From: Nansenia antarctica | Taxonomy: Eukaryota > Chordata > Actinopteri > Argentiniformes > Microstomatidae | DNA length: 64,000 nucleotides | NCBI GenBank assembly: GCA_963989245.1 | Contig: OZ022348.1 | Location: 29,489,623-29,553,622 of the forward strand | Direction of reading: 5' to 3' | Shown here: positions 1 through 10,268 of the stretch, piece by piece | How the letters are laid out: the number at the start of each line of letters is the position of its first letter | How positions within the stretch are numbered: position 1 is the stretch's first letter | Notes under the pieces: generated by a model | Database searches by the model: none | Told to the model about the DNA's origin: nothing | The model's input: only the letters and a program-made list of their open reading frames with translations | Position numbers and translations under genes: made by a program

Positions 1-73
1 ATAGCCAGAGCCCTTCACAAAGGTGTCAGCAACACATAATACTTTTAATTAATAATAATTTTTAGTTCCTGAC

Positions 74-196
74 ATTGCAGAAGTCCCACCAGCAGCAGCC
101 TCCGCCGCGCCGGCCAAGGCCCCCAAGAAGATGGCAGCAGGCAGGCCCAAGAAAGCAGCTGGCCCCAGCGTTGGCGAGCTCATCGTGACGGCCGTT
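74..196 (+). pseudogene. Histone H1 N-terminal fragment (start codon lost)
   Basis: Translation from 74 gives an Ala/Pro/Lys-rich linker-histone N-terminus running into KKAAGPSVGELIVTAV, the start of the H1 globular domain. The expected ATG is ATT at 74-76, so no normal start remains. H1 binds linker DNA at the nucleosome entry/exit. Homology stops at about 193-196, where the sequence runs head-on into an H2A fragment on the opposite strand. The next part of the H1 globular domain lies inverted at 3512-3578 and a C-terminal tail lies at 4026-4148. This is a broken gene piece. Confidence 0.8.
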
Positions 197-408
197 TTTG
201 GCGGTCTTCTCGGTCTTCTTGGGGAGCAGCACTGCCTGGATGTTGGGCAGCACACCACCCTGAGCGATGGTCACACCGCCCAGCAGTTTGTTCAGCTCCT
301 CGTCGTTACGGACGGCCAGCTGCAGGTGACGGGGGATGATACGAGACTTCTTGTTGTCGCGGGCGGCGTTACCGGCCAACTCCAGGATCTCAGCAGTCAG
401 GTACTCTG
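194..408 (-). pseudogene. Histone H2A C-terminal fragment
   Basis: The minus strand reads the canonical H2A core from EYLTAEILELAGNAARDNKK through NDEELNKLLGGVTIAQGG to VLLPKKTEK, near 408 down to 200. H2A pairs with H2B in the nucleosome. The first half of the protein (N-tail, alpha1, most of alpha2) is absent: upstream of EYL the sequence is unrelated. After KKTEK the reading frame runs on into the antisense of the H1 fragment instead of stopping. It is a truncated, non-functional copy that marks an old histone cluster. Confidence 0.85.
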
Positions 409-674
409 AGTACTTGGTAAGATTATCATTTATTCAATCAAAAGAATGAAACATAAGTACTGTCCTCCATTAAAACCTTGTAACGATACGCATAGCAACA
501 CGTTTACTGAACAAGAGAAAAACGAGAAACGCAAGTTCAAGAATAACCACTGTTCCACTCCAAGCGCGTCTGTTCGGGCTGGGTCGGGTGATAGTCCATT
601 GTCATTGACAAACAGAGAACAAGTCCTATTGATGTATGATGTGTTTTTGATGCACCGTTTCACTGTAGTTACTG
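409..674. other. Unassigned spacer
   Basis: AT-rich sequence between the H2A fragment and the proline-rich segment. I see no coding, RNA or repeat signature in it. Confidence 0.4.
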
Positions 675-1037
675 TCAGAGTTTGACAGGTCCTGGATGTA
701 GTGGTCGCATATGGTGACTGTCATTGGAGCGTTCTGGGGCACAATAATACCTCCTCCAATACCTGGGGGAGGGGGGCCCATACCAGGCGGGGGAGGTGGG
801 GGGCCCATACCAGGCAGGGGAGGGGGAGGTGGGGGGCCCATACCAGGCAGGGGAGGGGGAGGAGGTGGACCTCCCTGCCCCATCCCTGGTAGAGGTGGTG
901 GAGGAGGAGGTGGCATTCCAGGTAAAGGAGGAGGTGGTGGGGGAAGTGGTGCCTGGCAGGGGTGGGGGTGGGGGAGGAGGAGGGTTTGGGGTAGCAGCAG
1001 GAAGTGGAGGGGGAGGAGGGGGAGTTACGGAAGCCAT
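675..1037 (-). pseudogene. Proline-rich formin FH1-like coding segment
   Basis: Minus-strand frames give repeated PPPPPPLPGMG blocks (about 910 down to 770) and an adjoining block starting MASVTPPPPPPLPA. Such blocks are typical of formin FH1 domains, which bind profilin and SH3/WW domains and feed actin to the FH2 domain. No FH2 domain is visible and the frame changes between the two proline blocks. The G-rich plus strand (GGGGGAGG runs) is a simple-sequence expansion of the same region. I cannot say which formin; a VASP-type or other proline-rich protein is possible. Confidence 0.45.
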
Positions 1038-1039
1038 GA

Positions 1040-1125
1040 GCTGCCGTGGGGGCGTGTTTGAAGCGGTCGTGGGCCCTGGTCTTGCTGAGCAGCGTGAGCC
1101 CCATGCTGTCCACGGTCTCCTCCAG
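1040..1125 (-). pseudogene. NCAPH2 last-exon fragment (duplicate)
   Basis: The minus strand encodes LEETVDSMGLTLLSKTRA followed by HDRFKHAPTAA. This is the same stretch as the last NCAPH2 exon at 57306-57449 on the plus strand. It starts inside the exon without a splice acceptor and its downstream end runs into the proline-rich segment. It is a non-functional partial duplicate, apparently fused to the FH1-like sequence by rearrangement. Confidence 0.75.
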
Positions 1126-2039
1126 GTTAGCTGTGCCAGTTCCTCCCTCAGGAGAAGGTCGGGGGTGCCCTTGGTGGAGCAGAGCTTCTCGCCTTACCTG
1201 TTGAACGAGTGTTTCTGGCCGGGCCTGCGGTGCTCTGCGGGCGGACTGAGCCTTGTTCTTAAAAGAGCCTTTGGGGTTTGTGGAGCAGACAAACAATGCT
1301 GCTTAGCCTACTTGTACTGGTGTACTGCTGATGATGTTTGAGTTATTTTGTTTTGTACATGACAAGACATGAGTACTGGGTTTTAAATAGAAAGGTGTGT
1401 GACCGTACATCACCATGTTTACGTCACATTGAAATTAAGGATTTGGGTCCTAAAAGTGTTGTTTTTTTATTTTGGGATTGCCTGTTTTTCTTTTTATATA
1501 TTCTGTACAGCATGTGTGAGAGATCTCTTTATAAATAAATTTTAATACATCGCTTGTGCTATAGTACTGGTCTAAGGCTATCTGGCCATTTTGGAAAGGC
1601 TAATACCTGAAATAAGATCTAAGCTACACCTAATTCAGCATCATTTCCAAAATGTACTGCTTTTGTTTTCATTTCGGGTGTTTATCCCAAGTGCTTGTAG
1701 CTTCAGGAAATGTCAGAAGGGACAACTTTTTTTAATATTATTTTTGCGCTCACTAGTTGTGAAATGAACATTACTTCACAGAAGACAGGACTGTATGTGA
1801 GTAAACTACACTAATATTCCTTATCCCAGCGCTGTATCACGACCAAAGTCAAACAAAGTGCATGCAAATAAAGTATAATTTACTGAAAGACTAATTTATT
1901 TTCTATAATCAAATACAACAAGCCTTCAGCGTCACATGAATCTGAGGAAAGGTAACAAGTTGCAAGCAACTCATCTTCTGTTTAAAGCACTTTGAGCTGC
2001 AACGTTTGATGGAAAAGTGCTATACAAATAAAGCTGTTG
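1126..2039. other. Non-coding stretch with repeat tails
   Basis: No convincing gene. A GT donor-like site (CAG/GTAAGG on the minus strand near 1195) follows a short basic open stretch, so a degenerate exon around 1196-1296 is possible. Near 1988-2036 the motif GCACTTTGAGCTGC followed by GCTATACAAATAAAG resembles the 3' tail of fish LINE/SINE repeats; a similar tail lies near 14820-14870. Confidence 0.35.
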
Positions 2040-2087
2040 TTACTTCACAGCCTTGGTGCCCTCGGACACGGCGTGCTTGGCCAGTTC
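2040..2087 (-). pseudogene. Histone H2B C-terminal fragment
   Basis: The minus strand reads ELAKHAVSEGTKAVK and then TAA. Canonical H2B ends in HAVSEGTKAVTKYTSSK, so the six residues TKYTSS are missing in frame just before the last Lys and stop. Homology ends abruptly upstream at 2087. This is the third broken histone type in the first 4.2 kb and supports an ancestral H1-H2A-H2B cluster. Confidence 0.75.
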
Positions 2088-2300
2088 ACAAAGGAATGTA
2101 CCAAGATTAATTCATCAAGCAACTGGAATGCCCTTACAAACCTTCCACTACAGACACACGACGTCAATTTTACCTTCATCTTTCGTGACAAACCTGCGTG
2201 TCTGTTTGTTTGCCTCGGAGTTGTCGTCAATTCAATTACGGAATACTCTTTCGTCTGTTGCCATAGTAGTGGCCCATCTGATTGACTACGAGACGACTTT

Positions 2301-2424
2301 TGATTGATTGAAAACTTTATTAGAAGATTTGCAGAAGTAGGTACATGAAAGTACATATTACATACAAGGTCAACTAACAGGATAAAAACCCAAGAAAGCC
2401 ACTGGCTTATTTCAATTGGGGTCC
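2301..2424 (-). repeat. Short interspersed repeat with (TGAT)n end
   Basis: This block recurs in opposite orientation at 43452-43577 with near identity, including the CAATTGAAATAAGCCAGTGG core and the end CTAATAAAGTTTTCAATCAA. The short tandem ATCA tail suggests a SINE or the 3' end of a LINE. Confidence 0.65.
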
Positions 2425-2479
2425 TTGATACTCAATTAATCGTTACATGTAAGACAGACAAAAAACTAGTACTATCTAC

Positions 2480-3060
2480 AAGATAATACAGACAAATAAC
2501 TAGTACTATCTGCAAGATAAACATACATCCAACATGGGAAGAACAATACAACAAAACATAAGGTATGTACAGCGGGTAGGACAGGTGGGGACATACACCA
2601 CAGGTGGGGGCGGGGGACGAAACACAAAGTATGTGCAGTGGGTAGTTCGGGCAGGGGGACAGACATATAATATGTACAATGGGTAGTTCGGGCGGGGGGA
2701 CAAAACAACAAGTATGTACAGTGTGTGGTCATGGTGGGGGGGGGGGGGGGTACAAAAACACCAGTAGATTTAGGCGGGGGGGAGGGGGGGGGGGGGCGAC
2801 GACATAATAACATTGCGTTTGCTCAGAGTGTAGACCAGGTAGGGGGGTGAGGATTGGGGGATGGGGGGGGGTTTCCATTGTTCCACGGTTTCGGTAGAGA
2901 GTCTCCGGGTGGTGGGGGAGGGGGGGTCGTCGCCGGGTGGGGGAGGGAGGGGTGAGGGGGGGTCGTCGCCGGGTGGGGGAGGGAGGGTAACGACCTTTGG
3001 TCGTGTAAGCCTGTCTAACCTCGCTGCAGCTGCGGACTGAGACCCAAAACGCGGCACATA
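2480..3060. repeat. Degenerate G-rich tandem/simple-sequence region
   Basis: Diverged tandem units around TGGGTAGTTCGGGCGGGGGGAC give way to long G runs and two near-identical units containing GGGGTCGTCGCCGGGTGGGG at about 2920-2990. All the G runs lie on the plus strand. Open frames here are by-products of composition. Confidence 0.6.
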
Positions 3061-3511
3061 AACAGCCTTGAATTGACTACTTTACATTTTCTTATCTGAG
3101 GTATCAGTCAAAGAAAAACATTCTAATTATATGATTCCCAGGTCGTGTCCAACATAGATATCTAATCTATTCTACAATGTCGAGACAGACGTACGTATTA
3201 TCTATGCTATGGTGTGTCCAACGGCAAGCCATCGTCGCACGAGACACCAGCTACGTCACGCCAGCAGGTGGCGCTACTGGCCAGTAAATCTGAGTTGAAT
3301 GACTCGTTCATATTAACTGGAGCATGATCATCTCTCAATAATCCGGCGAGCAGTAAATGTTGACATTGTGACAGGTCCAAGAACGTGATGTCTGTGTATC
3401 CTTGGAAAGTTGTTAGTAAGAGTTCATTTGTTGTCTGTAGTTGTTTTTCCAACATTTCGAAGTGGTTGATCTTCTGTGAATACGAATAGAATAGAATAGA
3501 AATGATGTCTG

Positions 3512-3578
3512 GTCGTAGCCACCGCCTTCTTGAGCGCGGACAGAGAAACACCGCTCCTCATTGGAAGTCCATATGGCC
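3512..3578 (-). pseudogene. Histone H1 globular-domain fragment (inverted)
   Basis: The minus strand reads RSGVSLSALKKAVA and, after a frameshift, GGYD. This is the H1 globular stretch that normally follows the ELIV(K/T)AV end of the fragment at 74-196. It starts at a GGCC (3575-3578) that matches a GGCC at the end of the first fragment (190-193). The fragment lies inverted relative to both other H1 pieces. Confidence 0.65.
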
Positions 3579-4031
3579 AAGAAGTGTCAGGTTGGGGATC
3601 GCTCTACCTTGGAGCGACCCGTTGGCGCCTCCTATGTTGTGTACTGTTTCTCTGTCTGTCCTAATTGTCTGTGATTGTGAACAGCTGTGAGTGATTGTCT
3701 GGTCTATTTAGTTCCCCCTGTGTTTTCCCTCTGTCGATTGTTCACTTTATGTTGCGTCGTGTGTGTGCGTATTGTCTTAGTCTTGTCGCAGCCTTATTGC
3801 TCCTCGTATGCCCAGGAGATAAGTATCGTATGACTATTGCTAATCCTTTGTTTTGCCTTGTTAGGAGACTTGCTTTCTCCCCGTTTATTTCATCGCTTAC
3901 TGTGCGGTTTATTATTTCCTGTTTACTCAAATAAAGAGTACCTTTATTTTGGAATCATATCCCTGCATCGTTTCCATTCTGTTCTGCTCTGCATCTGGGT
4001 CCAAACACATTGACTAACCGTAACAAAGAAG
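3579..4031 (+). mobile_element. Solo LTR of a chromovirus, with target-site duplication
   Basis: The LTR runs 3585-4025 (441 bp), starts TGTCAGG and ends CGTAACA, and is flanked by AAGAAG at 3579-3584 and 4026-4031. The same LTR occurs twice in the element at 35605-40620. Inside it, TATTTA at 3705-3710 lies 28 nt before GTCGATTGTTC (3733-3743). That 11-mer is complementary to the primer-binding site of the related element, so 3733 is the likely start of R. The insertion sits in the H1 C-terminal region; an identical insertion in the inverted arm still has internal sequence. Confidence 0.9.
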
Positions 4032-4148
4032 GCCACCAAGAGCCCTAAGAAGGCCACACCGGTCAAGAAGGCTCCGGCTAAGAGCCCCAAAAAGGCCGTC
4101 AAGGCAGCCAAGCCCAAGGCAAAGAAGGCAGCCCCAAAGAAGGAGTAA
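4026..4148 (+). pseudogene. Histone H1 C-terminal tail fragment
   Basis: Reads KKATKSPKKATPVKKAPAKS and continues as a Lys/Ala/Pro tail ending APKKE and TAA at 4146-4148. This is the linker-histone C-terminal domain with its SPKK motifs, which neutralises linker DNA. The LTR at 3585-4025 separates it from anything upstream. A near-identical copy is inverted at 35482-35604. It keeps its stop and the 3' stem-loop, so the 3' end of an H1 gene is preserved, but no intact N-terminus is joined to it. Confidence 0.85.
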
Positions 4149-4183
4149 ACATTCAAAGTGTGACACCACTTAAACCACAAAAA

Positions 4184-4199
4184 GGCTCTTTTAAGAGCC
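4184..4199 (+). terminator. Histone mRNA 3' stem-loop
   Basis: GGCTCTTTTAAGAGCC makes a 6-bp stem with a TTTA loop. It is preceded by A-rich sequence and followed by ACCCACC, and lies 36 nt after the H1 stop. This is the processing element bound by SLBP in replication-dependent histone mRNAs. The stem is perfect. An identical stem is at 35431-35446. Confidence 0.95.
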
Positions 4200-4557
4200 A
4201 CCCACCTTTCCCTTAAAAAGCGCATTTTCATCCATGACAACAGAAAAAGTCCAGTGTGTGTTTTAGAAATTGCTTAACACCAGTGTCAACCACTGACCCA
4301 TACACACAATAATGATTTTACTTCAGATTGAAATGAAATGAAATTTGACAACTAGGCCTAGTTTACACATACCTTTACGCACGCTATAAAGTGTCTCACT
4401 CGGTAGATGTGTGCGGAAGAGGGTCCACAAAATTGCTTATAATATCAACATATCCAGAGTAGTTCCTCTTTGTTCCCCTTATGTTTATTTGAATCGAAAT
4501 ACGTGGGAGTAGTGCACTACAGAGAACTGGGATAGCCTCATGCACTTCACAACTTAG

Positions 4558-6135
4558 TATAGCCTTAAAGCCTACTCCTATAATAACTACCGTAAACTCA
4601 GTAAGACACCAGTGGATGAGTTGGTGGCTGGAAACATGACAAAAATCATTTTAAAAAATGTGCTTAAAGAGATCGGCTCAGAATTCCATCGCAGCACACG
4701 TCTACACAATGACATAATCTTGGAATTAATCCTTACTCAAAGGATCCAACGAGAGTCAGACACCTTCACCTTCTGTCCTGGATATATCCAGCACCTGCAG
4801 GTAGATCCCTTTGCTGTCCATCTGTACACAGAGTGTGGCTTGGGAATTGCCATCCAGCACTTACAGAGCAGAAAACCTGTGACCCTGTTCTTAGATGCTA
4901 CTGGAGGGATAGTGAGCAAAATTCCCGACCAAAACAAAAGGGCATTTTACTACTGCCTTACCCTGCCTGGAGGAGGAAGAGACAGACCACCTCTGCCTGT
5001 GACAGAAATGATCACAAATGACCACGCCGTCCCAAATCTGTCATTCTGGTTGATGCAGACCCTCTTGAGGATCTCCAAAGTGACAGTCATCCGAGTCCAC
5101 CAGGTGGAGCTTGATTACAGTTGGGCCTTAATCCAGAGTGCCCTTCTGGCCTTCAATAAGGAGAATGTCATCATTTACCTCGAGAAGGCACACCTTCTTA
5201 TTGAGGGGAGATTTACCAGGAGACAAATGAGGAAGATGACTGTTGTCCACCTCTGCTCTGCTCATATCATCAAGGCTGTGAGTGGGGCGTTCAGCAGGAA
5301 GACCACAGACAAGGCTCTGAGAGAGTTTGCAACTTACTGCGTTGCACAGCTGTTGAATAGCACATGCATGCTGGCTTCTCTCACAGTCTTTCGTCACATG
5401 TGTGTTGTGTTCACGGCAAAGTACTCATCAGAGGTGATAAAGAAGAGTATCACTGTCTTGCAAGGGCTCATAGCCAAAACTGGCACACTACATGGTGATA
5501 CACAAACAAAGCCTCTCCTCCAACAGAATGAGCTTCCAACAGATGCTGAAACCATCTTTGCAAGGTCACCTTTTACAAAGGAGTTCAAGGGAGTGTTTGA
5601 GGAGGTCTCTGGTGAAATCCGGATGGAGAGTAACCATCAAGCACTTCCAAACCACTACTACTGTCCTGAGCTACTAGATGTGCTGTTCAGTGACTACTTG
5701 GGAATCTTCCCATTGTGGAGTGGAATCCTCCTTGGTGACCTCTGCCGGTATGCTGTGGATGGAGACCACATAAAGGATGGCACAGAGGAAACAAGGCAGA
5801 CAAACACTTATGTAGAGCAGTGGTTCGGAATTGTGAAGAACTCCATCCTGAAAAAAGAGAGAGCTCTCCGCCCTGCAGCCTTTATAAATAGGCAGTATGC
5901 CTCCCTACAAGGCAGATATAGGGAGCACATCATAAAAAATGGCATGCCTATGGAAATGCTAACGAGGCCAATCAGACCAATAAAGCCGAAAACGTGCCAT
6001 CCTGAGGTCCCAGAGAACCCAGAAGAACAGTGGGCCAAAAAATGTCAGACCACCACACAGTCCCGCCAAAGAAGCAAATATTTTGACCCACCATCGGACA
6101 TGCCATCGCCAAAGCACAAAACTACTCCTCTGAAG
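4558..6135 (+). CDS. DDE/RNase H-fold transposase-like exon, arm A
   Basis: An uninterrupted frame covers 4558-6144; the part from GTG at 4612 is 510 residues. Visible motifs are VTLFLDATG (first Asp, about residue 95), ELDYSWALI (second Asp, about 170), HLCSAHIIK (Cys/His, about 215) and NTYVEQWFG (candidate Glu, about 405). This spacing resembles MULE- or KDZ-type transposases rather than hAT. The C-terminus is basic. A GT donor after LK at 6135 makes the last two codons and stop intronic; in arm B the same donor leads to further exons. The gene is probably TE-derived and multi-exon, with Ulp1 and PHD exons downstream. The start is unknown because a splice acceptor may lie upstream of 4612. 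No database check was possible. Confidence 0.6.
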
Positions 6136-6167
6136 GTATCATGAACTACTACTACAGTACTATTTTG

Positions 6168-6658
6168 TGTCACGATCAGAAGGCGGAACCCAGAAGCAGA
6201 CAACGGAGAACAGGTAGTATGGTAATAACAGTAATTTATTATAGGGTTTGGGGTTTAGGGGAATCCGGCTGGGGGTAGGTAGTGCAGGTAGGGGTTCTGG
6301 CAGGTAGACAGGTACTCAGACAGGCAGGGGATCAGGCAGGTAGGCAGGTACTCAGACAGGCAGGGGGTCAGGCAGGTAGGCGGGTAGTCAGACAGGCAGG
6401 AGGTCGGCAGGCAGGGAATCCTTTAGCGGGGAACAGGGAGAAAAGGGTTAGGGTAAGGTATCGGATAACGTCTCGAGTACAGGGAACGAACATAGGAACC
6501 AACCATCAAGTGGTTACGATCTGGCGTTGACTGGAAGCAGGAGCAGGGCTTATGTAGGAACCAGTCGCGGTCTTAATCGGCCACACCTGGCGCCACTGAT
6601 AGATGGCTGATGAGCCGGGGGCGGAGCTGGGGGCGGAGCTGGAGGCGGAACTGTGACA
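6168..6658 (-). repeat. 3' LTR of chromovirus copy 1
   Basis: 491 bp with TG...CA ends. It holds a run of GGCAGG-type short tandem units (6280-6420) that varies in copy number from the 5' LTR. A TATA-like CATAAG (6549-6554, minus sense) lies 29 nt before GCCAGATCGTA (6525-6515, minus sense), the predicted start of R. Confidence 0.9.
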
Positions 6659-8592
6659 GTATCCCCCCTCCGATGGACGCCTCTGGGCGGACCGCCAGGC
6701 TTGCCGGGGTGTCGGCGGTGGAAGTCCTGAACGAGCGTAGGGTCGAGGATCTGTCGCCGAGGGACCCAGCACCTCTCCTCAGGACCATAGCCCTCCCAGT
6801 CCACCAGGTACTGGACCCCTCGACCACGGCTACGAGAATCCAAGAGGCGGTGGACGGTGTAGGCAGGGAGGTCATCAATCATCCTGGGGGGGGGTGGGTC
6901 GGGAACTGGAGGAGACAGGGGACTGGAGGACACAGGTTTGAGGAGGGAAACATGGAAGGAGGGATGGACACGGAGGGTACGGGGAAGCTTGAGACGCATG
7001 ACCATGGGGTTGATCACCCGCTCAATGGTGAAGGGACCAATGAACCTCTGGGACAATTTCCTGGATTCAGTCCTTAGTGGTAGGTATTTAGTGGATAGCC
7101 ATACCTTGTCCCCGGGGGCATAATTGGGAGCAGGGATGCGCCGACGGTTGGCCTGTCGTTGGTAACGCTCCGATGCCCGAAGAAGGGTGGCACGGGCCCG
7201 ATGCCAGGTCCTATGGCAGCGGCGGAGGTGAGCCTGGACGGACGGGACCAGGATCTCCTCCTCCTGGGAAGGGAACAGGGGAGGCTGATAGCCGTAAAGG
7301 CACTGGAAGGGTGACATACCTGTGGCCGAGGTAGCCAGGGTGTTGTGGGCGTACTCCACCCACGGTAACTGGGTTGCCCAGGTAGTAGGGTTGGCAGACA
7401 CCAAGCAGCGCAGGGTGGACTCCAGCTTCTGGTTGGCCCTCTCCGCCTGACCGTTGGTCTGGGGATGGAACCCTGAGGTCAGGCTGATGGATGCCCCGAG
7501 GCCGGAGCAGAAAGCCTTCCAGACCGCCGACGTGAACTGTGGTCCCCGATCAGACACCACGTCAGTGGGTAGGCCGTGGGGCCGGAACACCTCTCTCACC
7601 AACAGATCCGCCGTCTCCCTGGCGGAAGGAAGCTTGGGCAGGGGCAAAAAGTGGGCAAATTTACTAAAGCGGTCGACCACAGTCAAAATCACAGTCATGC
7701 CGTCAGACATGGGCAGCCCCGAAACGAAATCCAGGGCCACATGGGACCAGGGGCGACGGGGAATGGGCAGAGGACGCAGTAGGCCCGAACTGGGTTGGTT
7801 AGAAGATTTATTCCGGGCACATACCGAACAGGCCAGCACAAAGGCCTTGGTGTCCTCAGGCATGGTTGGCCACCAAAAGCGCCGGCGGAGGAACGCCAGG
7901 GTCCTCGTCACCCCAGGGTGGCAGGTGAGGGTGGAGGCGTGAGCCCATAGTAGCACCCGGGATCTCACGGTGTCAGGGACGAATAGGCGACCAGGAGGGC
8001 CGTTTCCCGGGTCGGGCTGAGCCCGCTGAGCGGTCCTGACCGCCTCCTCAATTTCCCAGGTGACGGCCGCGACCACGCAGGTGACCGGCATGATGGTGTC
8101 TGGCACTGAGCTGGTCTCACTCTCCTTGTCGTAAAGGCGGGACAGGGCATCGGGCTTCACGTTCTTGGATCCCGGCCTAAAAGTGAGGGAAAAATTAAAA
8201 CGGCCAAAAAACAGCGCCCATCTGGCCTGGCGGGAATTGAGCCGTTTAGCCGTGCGGATGTACTCCAGGTTTCGGTGGTCAGTCCACACGAGGAAGGGTT
8301 GTTCCGAGCCCTCCAGCCAATGCCTCCATTCCTCTAACGCCAGCTTCACGGCCAACAACTCCCGGTTACCCACGTCATAGTTTCTCTCCGCCGGAGAGAG
8401 ACGGTGGGACAGGAAGGCGCAGGGATGGACCTTACCGTCCGTAGCGCGTTGGGAGAGGACAGCCCCCACCCCGGTGTCCGAGGCATCCGCCTCCACCACG
8501 AACTGCCTGGAGGGATCCGGCTGAACGAGGATGGGTGCTGAGGTGAAGCGGTTCTTGAGGTCGAGGAAAGCCTTCTCGGCCTCGGGGTCCAT
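6550..8592 (-). pseudogene. Gypsy RNase H - integrase - chromodomain block, copy 1
   Basis: 680-residue open stretch. RNase H: FVVEADASDTGVGAVLSQ near residue 30 and LVWTDHRNLEYI near 105. Integrase zinc-binding region: TCHPGVTRTLAFLRRRFWWP then ACSVCARNK. DDE core: LDFVSG, VVSDRGPQF and GQAERANQ. Chromodomain near residues 585-630: LVDWEGYGPEERCWVPR. The integrase inserts element cDNA and the chromodomain can guide it to modified histones. The frame is long and clean here, but the upstream RT lies in another frame, so a full Pol cannot be made without frameshifting. Confidence 0.9.
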
Positions 8593-9134
8593 CGGAACTG
8601 GCAGGAAGTGGAAGTGAGAGCAGTGAGTGAAACCGCGACACTGCTATAGTTGCGGATGAACCGCCTATAAAAATGTGCAAACCCTAAGAATCGCTGGAGC
8701 TGCTTACGGTTACCAGGGACGGGCCACTCCAGGACTGCTCTCACCTTAGTGGGGTCCATCCTCACCTGACCATTAGCGACGATGTAACCCAGGAAAGATA
8801 CCGACGGGACATGGAACTCGCACTTCTCCCTTTTGACAAACAGCCGGTTCTCGAGGAGACGCTGGAGTACCCGATGGACATGCTGGACATGGGTGACTGG
8901 GTCCCTAGAAAAAATCAAAATGTCATCAAGGTAAACGAAGACAAACAGGCCTATCATGTCCCTGAGGACATCGTTCACTAAGGCCTGAAACACCGCATGG
9001 GCATTAGTGAGGCCAAAAGGCATCACCAGGTACTCGAAATGGCCTAAGGGAGTGTTGAACCCTGTCTTCCACTCATCCCCCTCTCGTATCCGAACCAGGT
9101 GGTAGGCGTTGCGGAGGTCGAGCTTCGTGAACAC
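8346..9134 (-). pseudogene. Gypsy reverse transcriptase core, copy 1
   Basis: FTKLDLRNAYHLVRI, LVMPFGLTNAHAVFQ and VFVYLDDILIFSRD carry the conserved RT blocks, with YLDD as the catalytic motif. RFLGFAHFYRRFIRN marks the connection domain. This frame differs from the protease block upstream and the RNase H block downstream, with breaks near 9130 and 8640. Confidence 0.9.
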
Positions 9135-9900
9135 CGTGGCTCCCTGGAGGGAGTCGAAAGCAAGAGTTCATGAGGGGTAAAGGGTAAGAGTTCTTGATGG
9201 TAATATTGTTCAGACCGCGGTAATCAATGCAGGGACGCAGGGTCTTGTCCTTCTTAGCAACAAAAAAGAACCCAGCGCCCACGGGTGAGGAGGAGGGACG
9301 GATAAGGCCAGCAGCCAGGGAGTCCTTGATGTAACACTCCATGGCCTCCCGTTCGGGTTTGGAGATGCTGTACAGGCGGCTGCTAGGAAGGGGTGCTCCG
9401 GGCAGTAAATCAATGGCGCAATCATAGGGCCGATGAGGAGGTAGGGACAGGGCTAACTGTTTGCAAAACACCTGTTGGAGGTCCCGATACTCCGGCGGAA
9501 TAGCAGACAGGTCAGGAACCTCTGGTCTGGGTGCCTGGGAGGAAACAGAGGTTGACACAGCGGACCGAAGGCAGGTGGCATGACACTCGAGACTCCAACT
9601 ATCTACCCTGGCATGGGCCCAGTTGATATTAGGGTTATGTCTAGCCAGCCAGGGGTGACCCAGAACAATGGGAGCATGGGGAGTGCATGTGATGAAAAAA
9701 CTCACCTCCTCCTGGTGGTTGCCGGACAGTAACATTGACACAGGCTCCGTCCTATCCGTAACCTTGGCGAGGAGCCTGCCATCCAATGCGATGGCCTCTA
9801 GGGGTGCATCTAGGGGGCTGGTGGAGAGACCTAACTGCTCTACCAGAGACACATCCATAAAATTGCCATCAGCACCAGAGTCAATGAGAGCAGGGAACAC
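9073..9900 (-). pseudogene. Gypsy protease and RT N-terminus, copy 1
   Basis: ALIDSGADGNFMD is the retropepsin motif (DSGA). About 160 residues later, AGFFFVAKKDKTLRPCIDYR is the start of the RT fingers. The frame breaks after NSYPLPLMNSCF, where the RT core continues in another frame. Confidence 0.9.
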
Positions 9901-9980
9901 AGTGGACTGACCCTTAACGGAGATCGTGGCGTTGAGCTGGGTCCGGGTGCGGGGAGCGGCAGAGATAGCAGATCGGCTCG

Positions 9981-10268
9981 TTAGGGTCCTCCCCTCTCCT
10001 GACGAGCCTGCTGGTTTAACGACCGAGTAGGACAGGTGGAGAGGTAATGACCGGGCTCCCCACAGTACAGGCAGCTGTTGTTTTCAAAACGCCGGCGGCG
10101 CTCCTCCTGGCTGAGGCGCATCCGGCCAAGCTGCATCGGTTCGGAATCCGAGGACGTCCCCTCTAGGAGTGATGTTGGGCTGAAAGGGACGAGAATAGCT
10201 ACTCGGGTTGGGAATAGATGGAGCACGCCGGCTGGCGACGCCAACGGGAAGACGACTTCCGCGTTCAC
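9981..10268 (-). pseudogene. Gag zinc knuckle, copy 1
   Basis: CLYCGEPGHYLSTC is a CX2CX4HX4C nucleic-acid-binding knuckle. It is in a different frame from the gag block that ends at 10084, so an indel or frameshift lies between about 10100 and 10268. Confidence 0.85.

Larger units (their letters stand above)
3585..6167 (+). repeat. Inverted repeat arm A, outer block
   Basis: This block is repeated in reverse at 33463-36044 with only scattered substitutions across the LTR, H1 tail, stem-loop, non-coding leader and transposase exon. In the 510-residue reading frame I counted only a few residue differences. Homology ends at 6167, where a gypsy LTR begins. The inner block continues at 12083-13378 against 29250-30573. 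Confidence 0.9.

Noticed and set aside
721..1341. Overlapping open frames on both strands
   Set aside because: G/C-rich simple sequence keeps several frames open; only the PPPPPPLPG frames and the NCAPH2 fragment have recognisable content.
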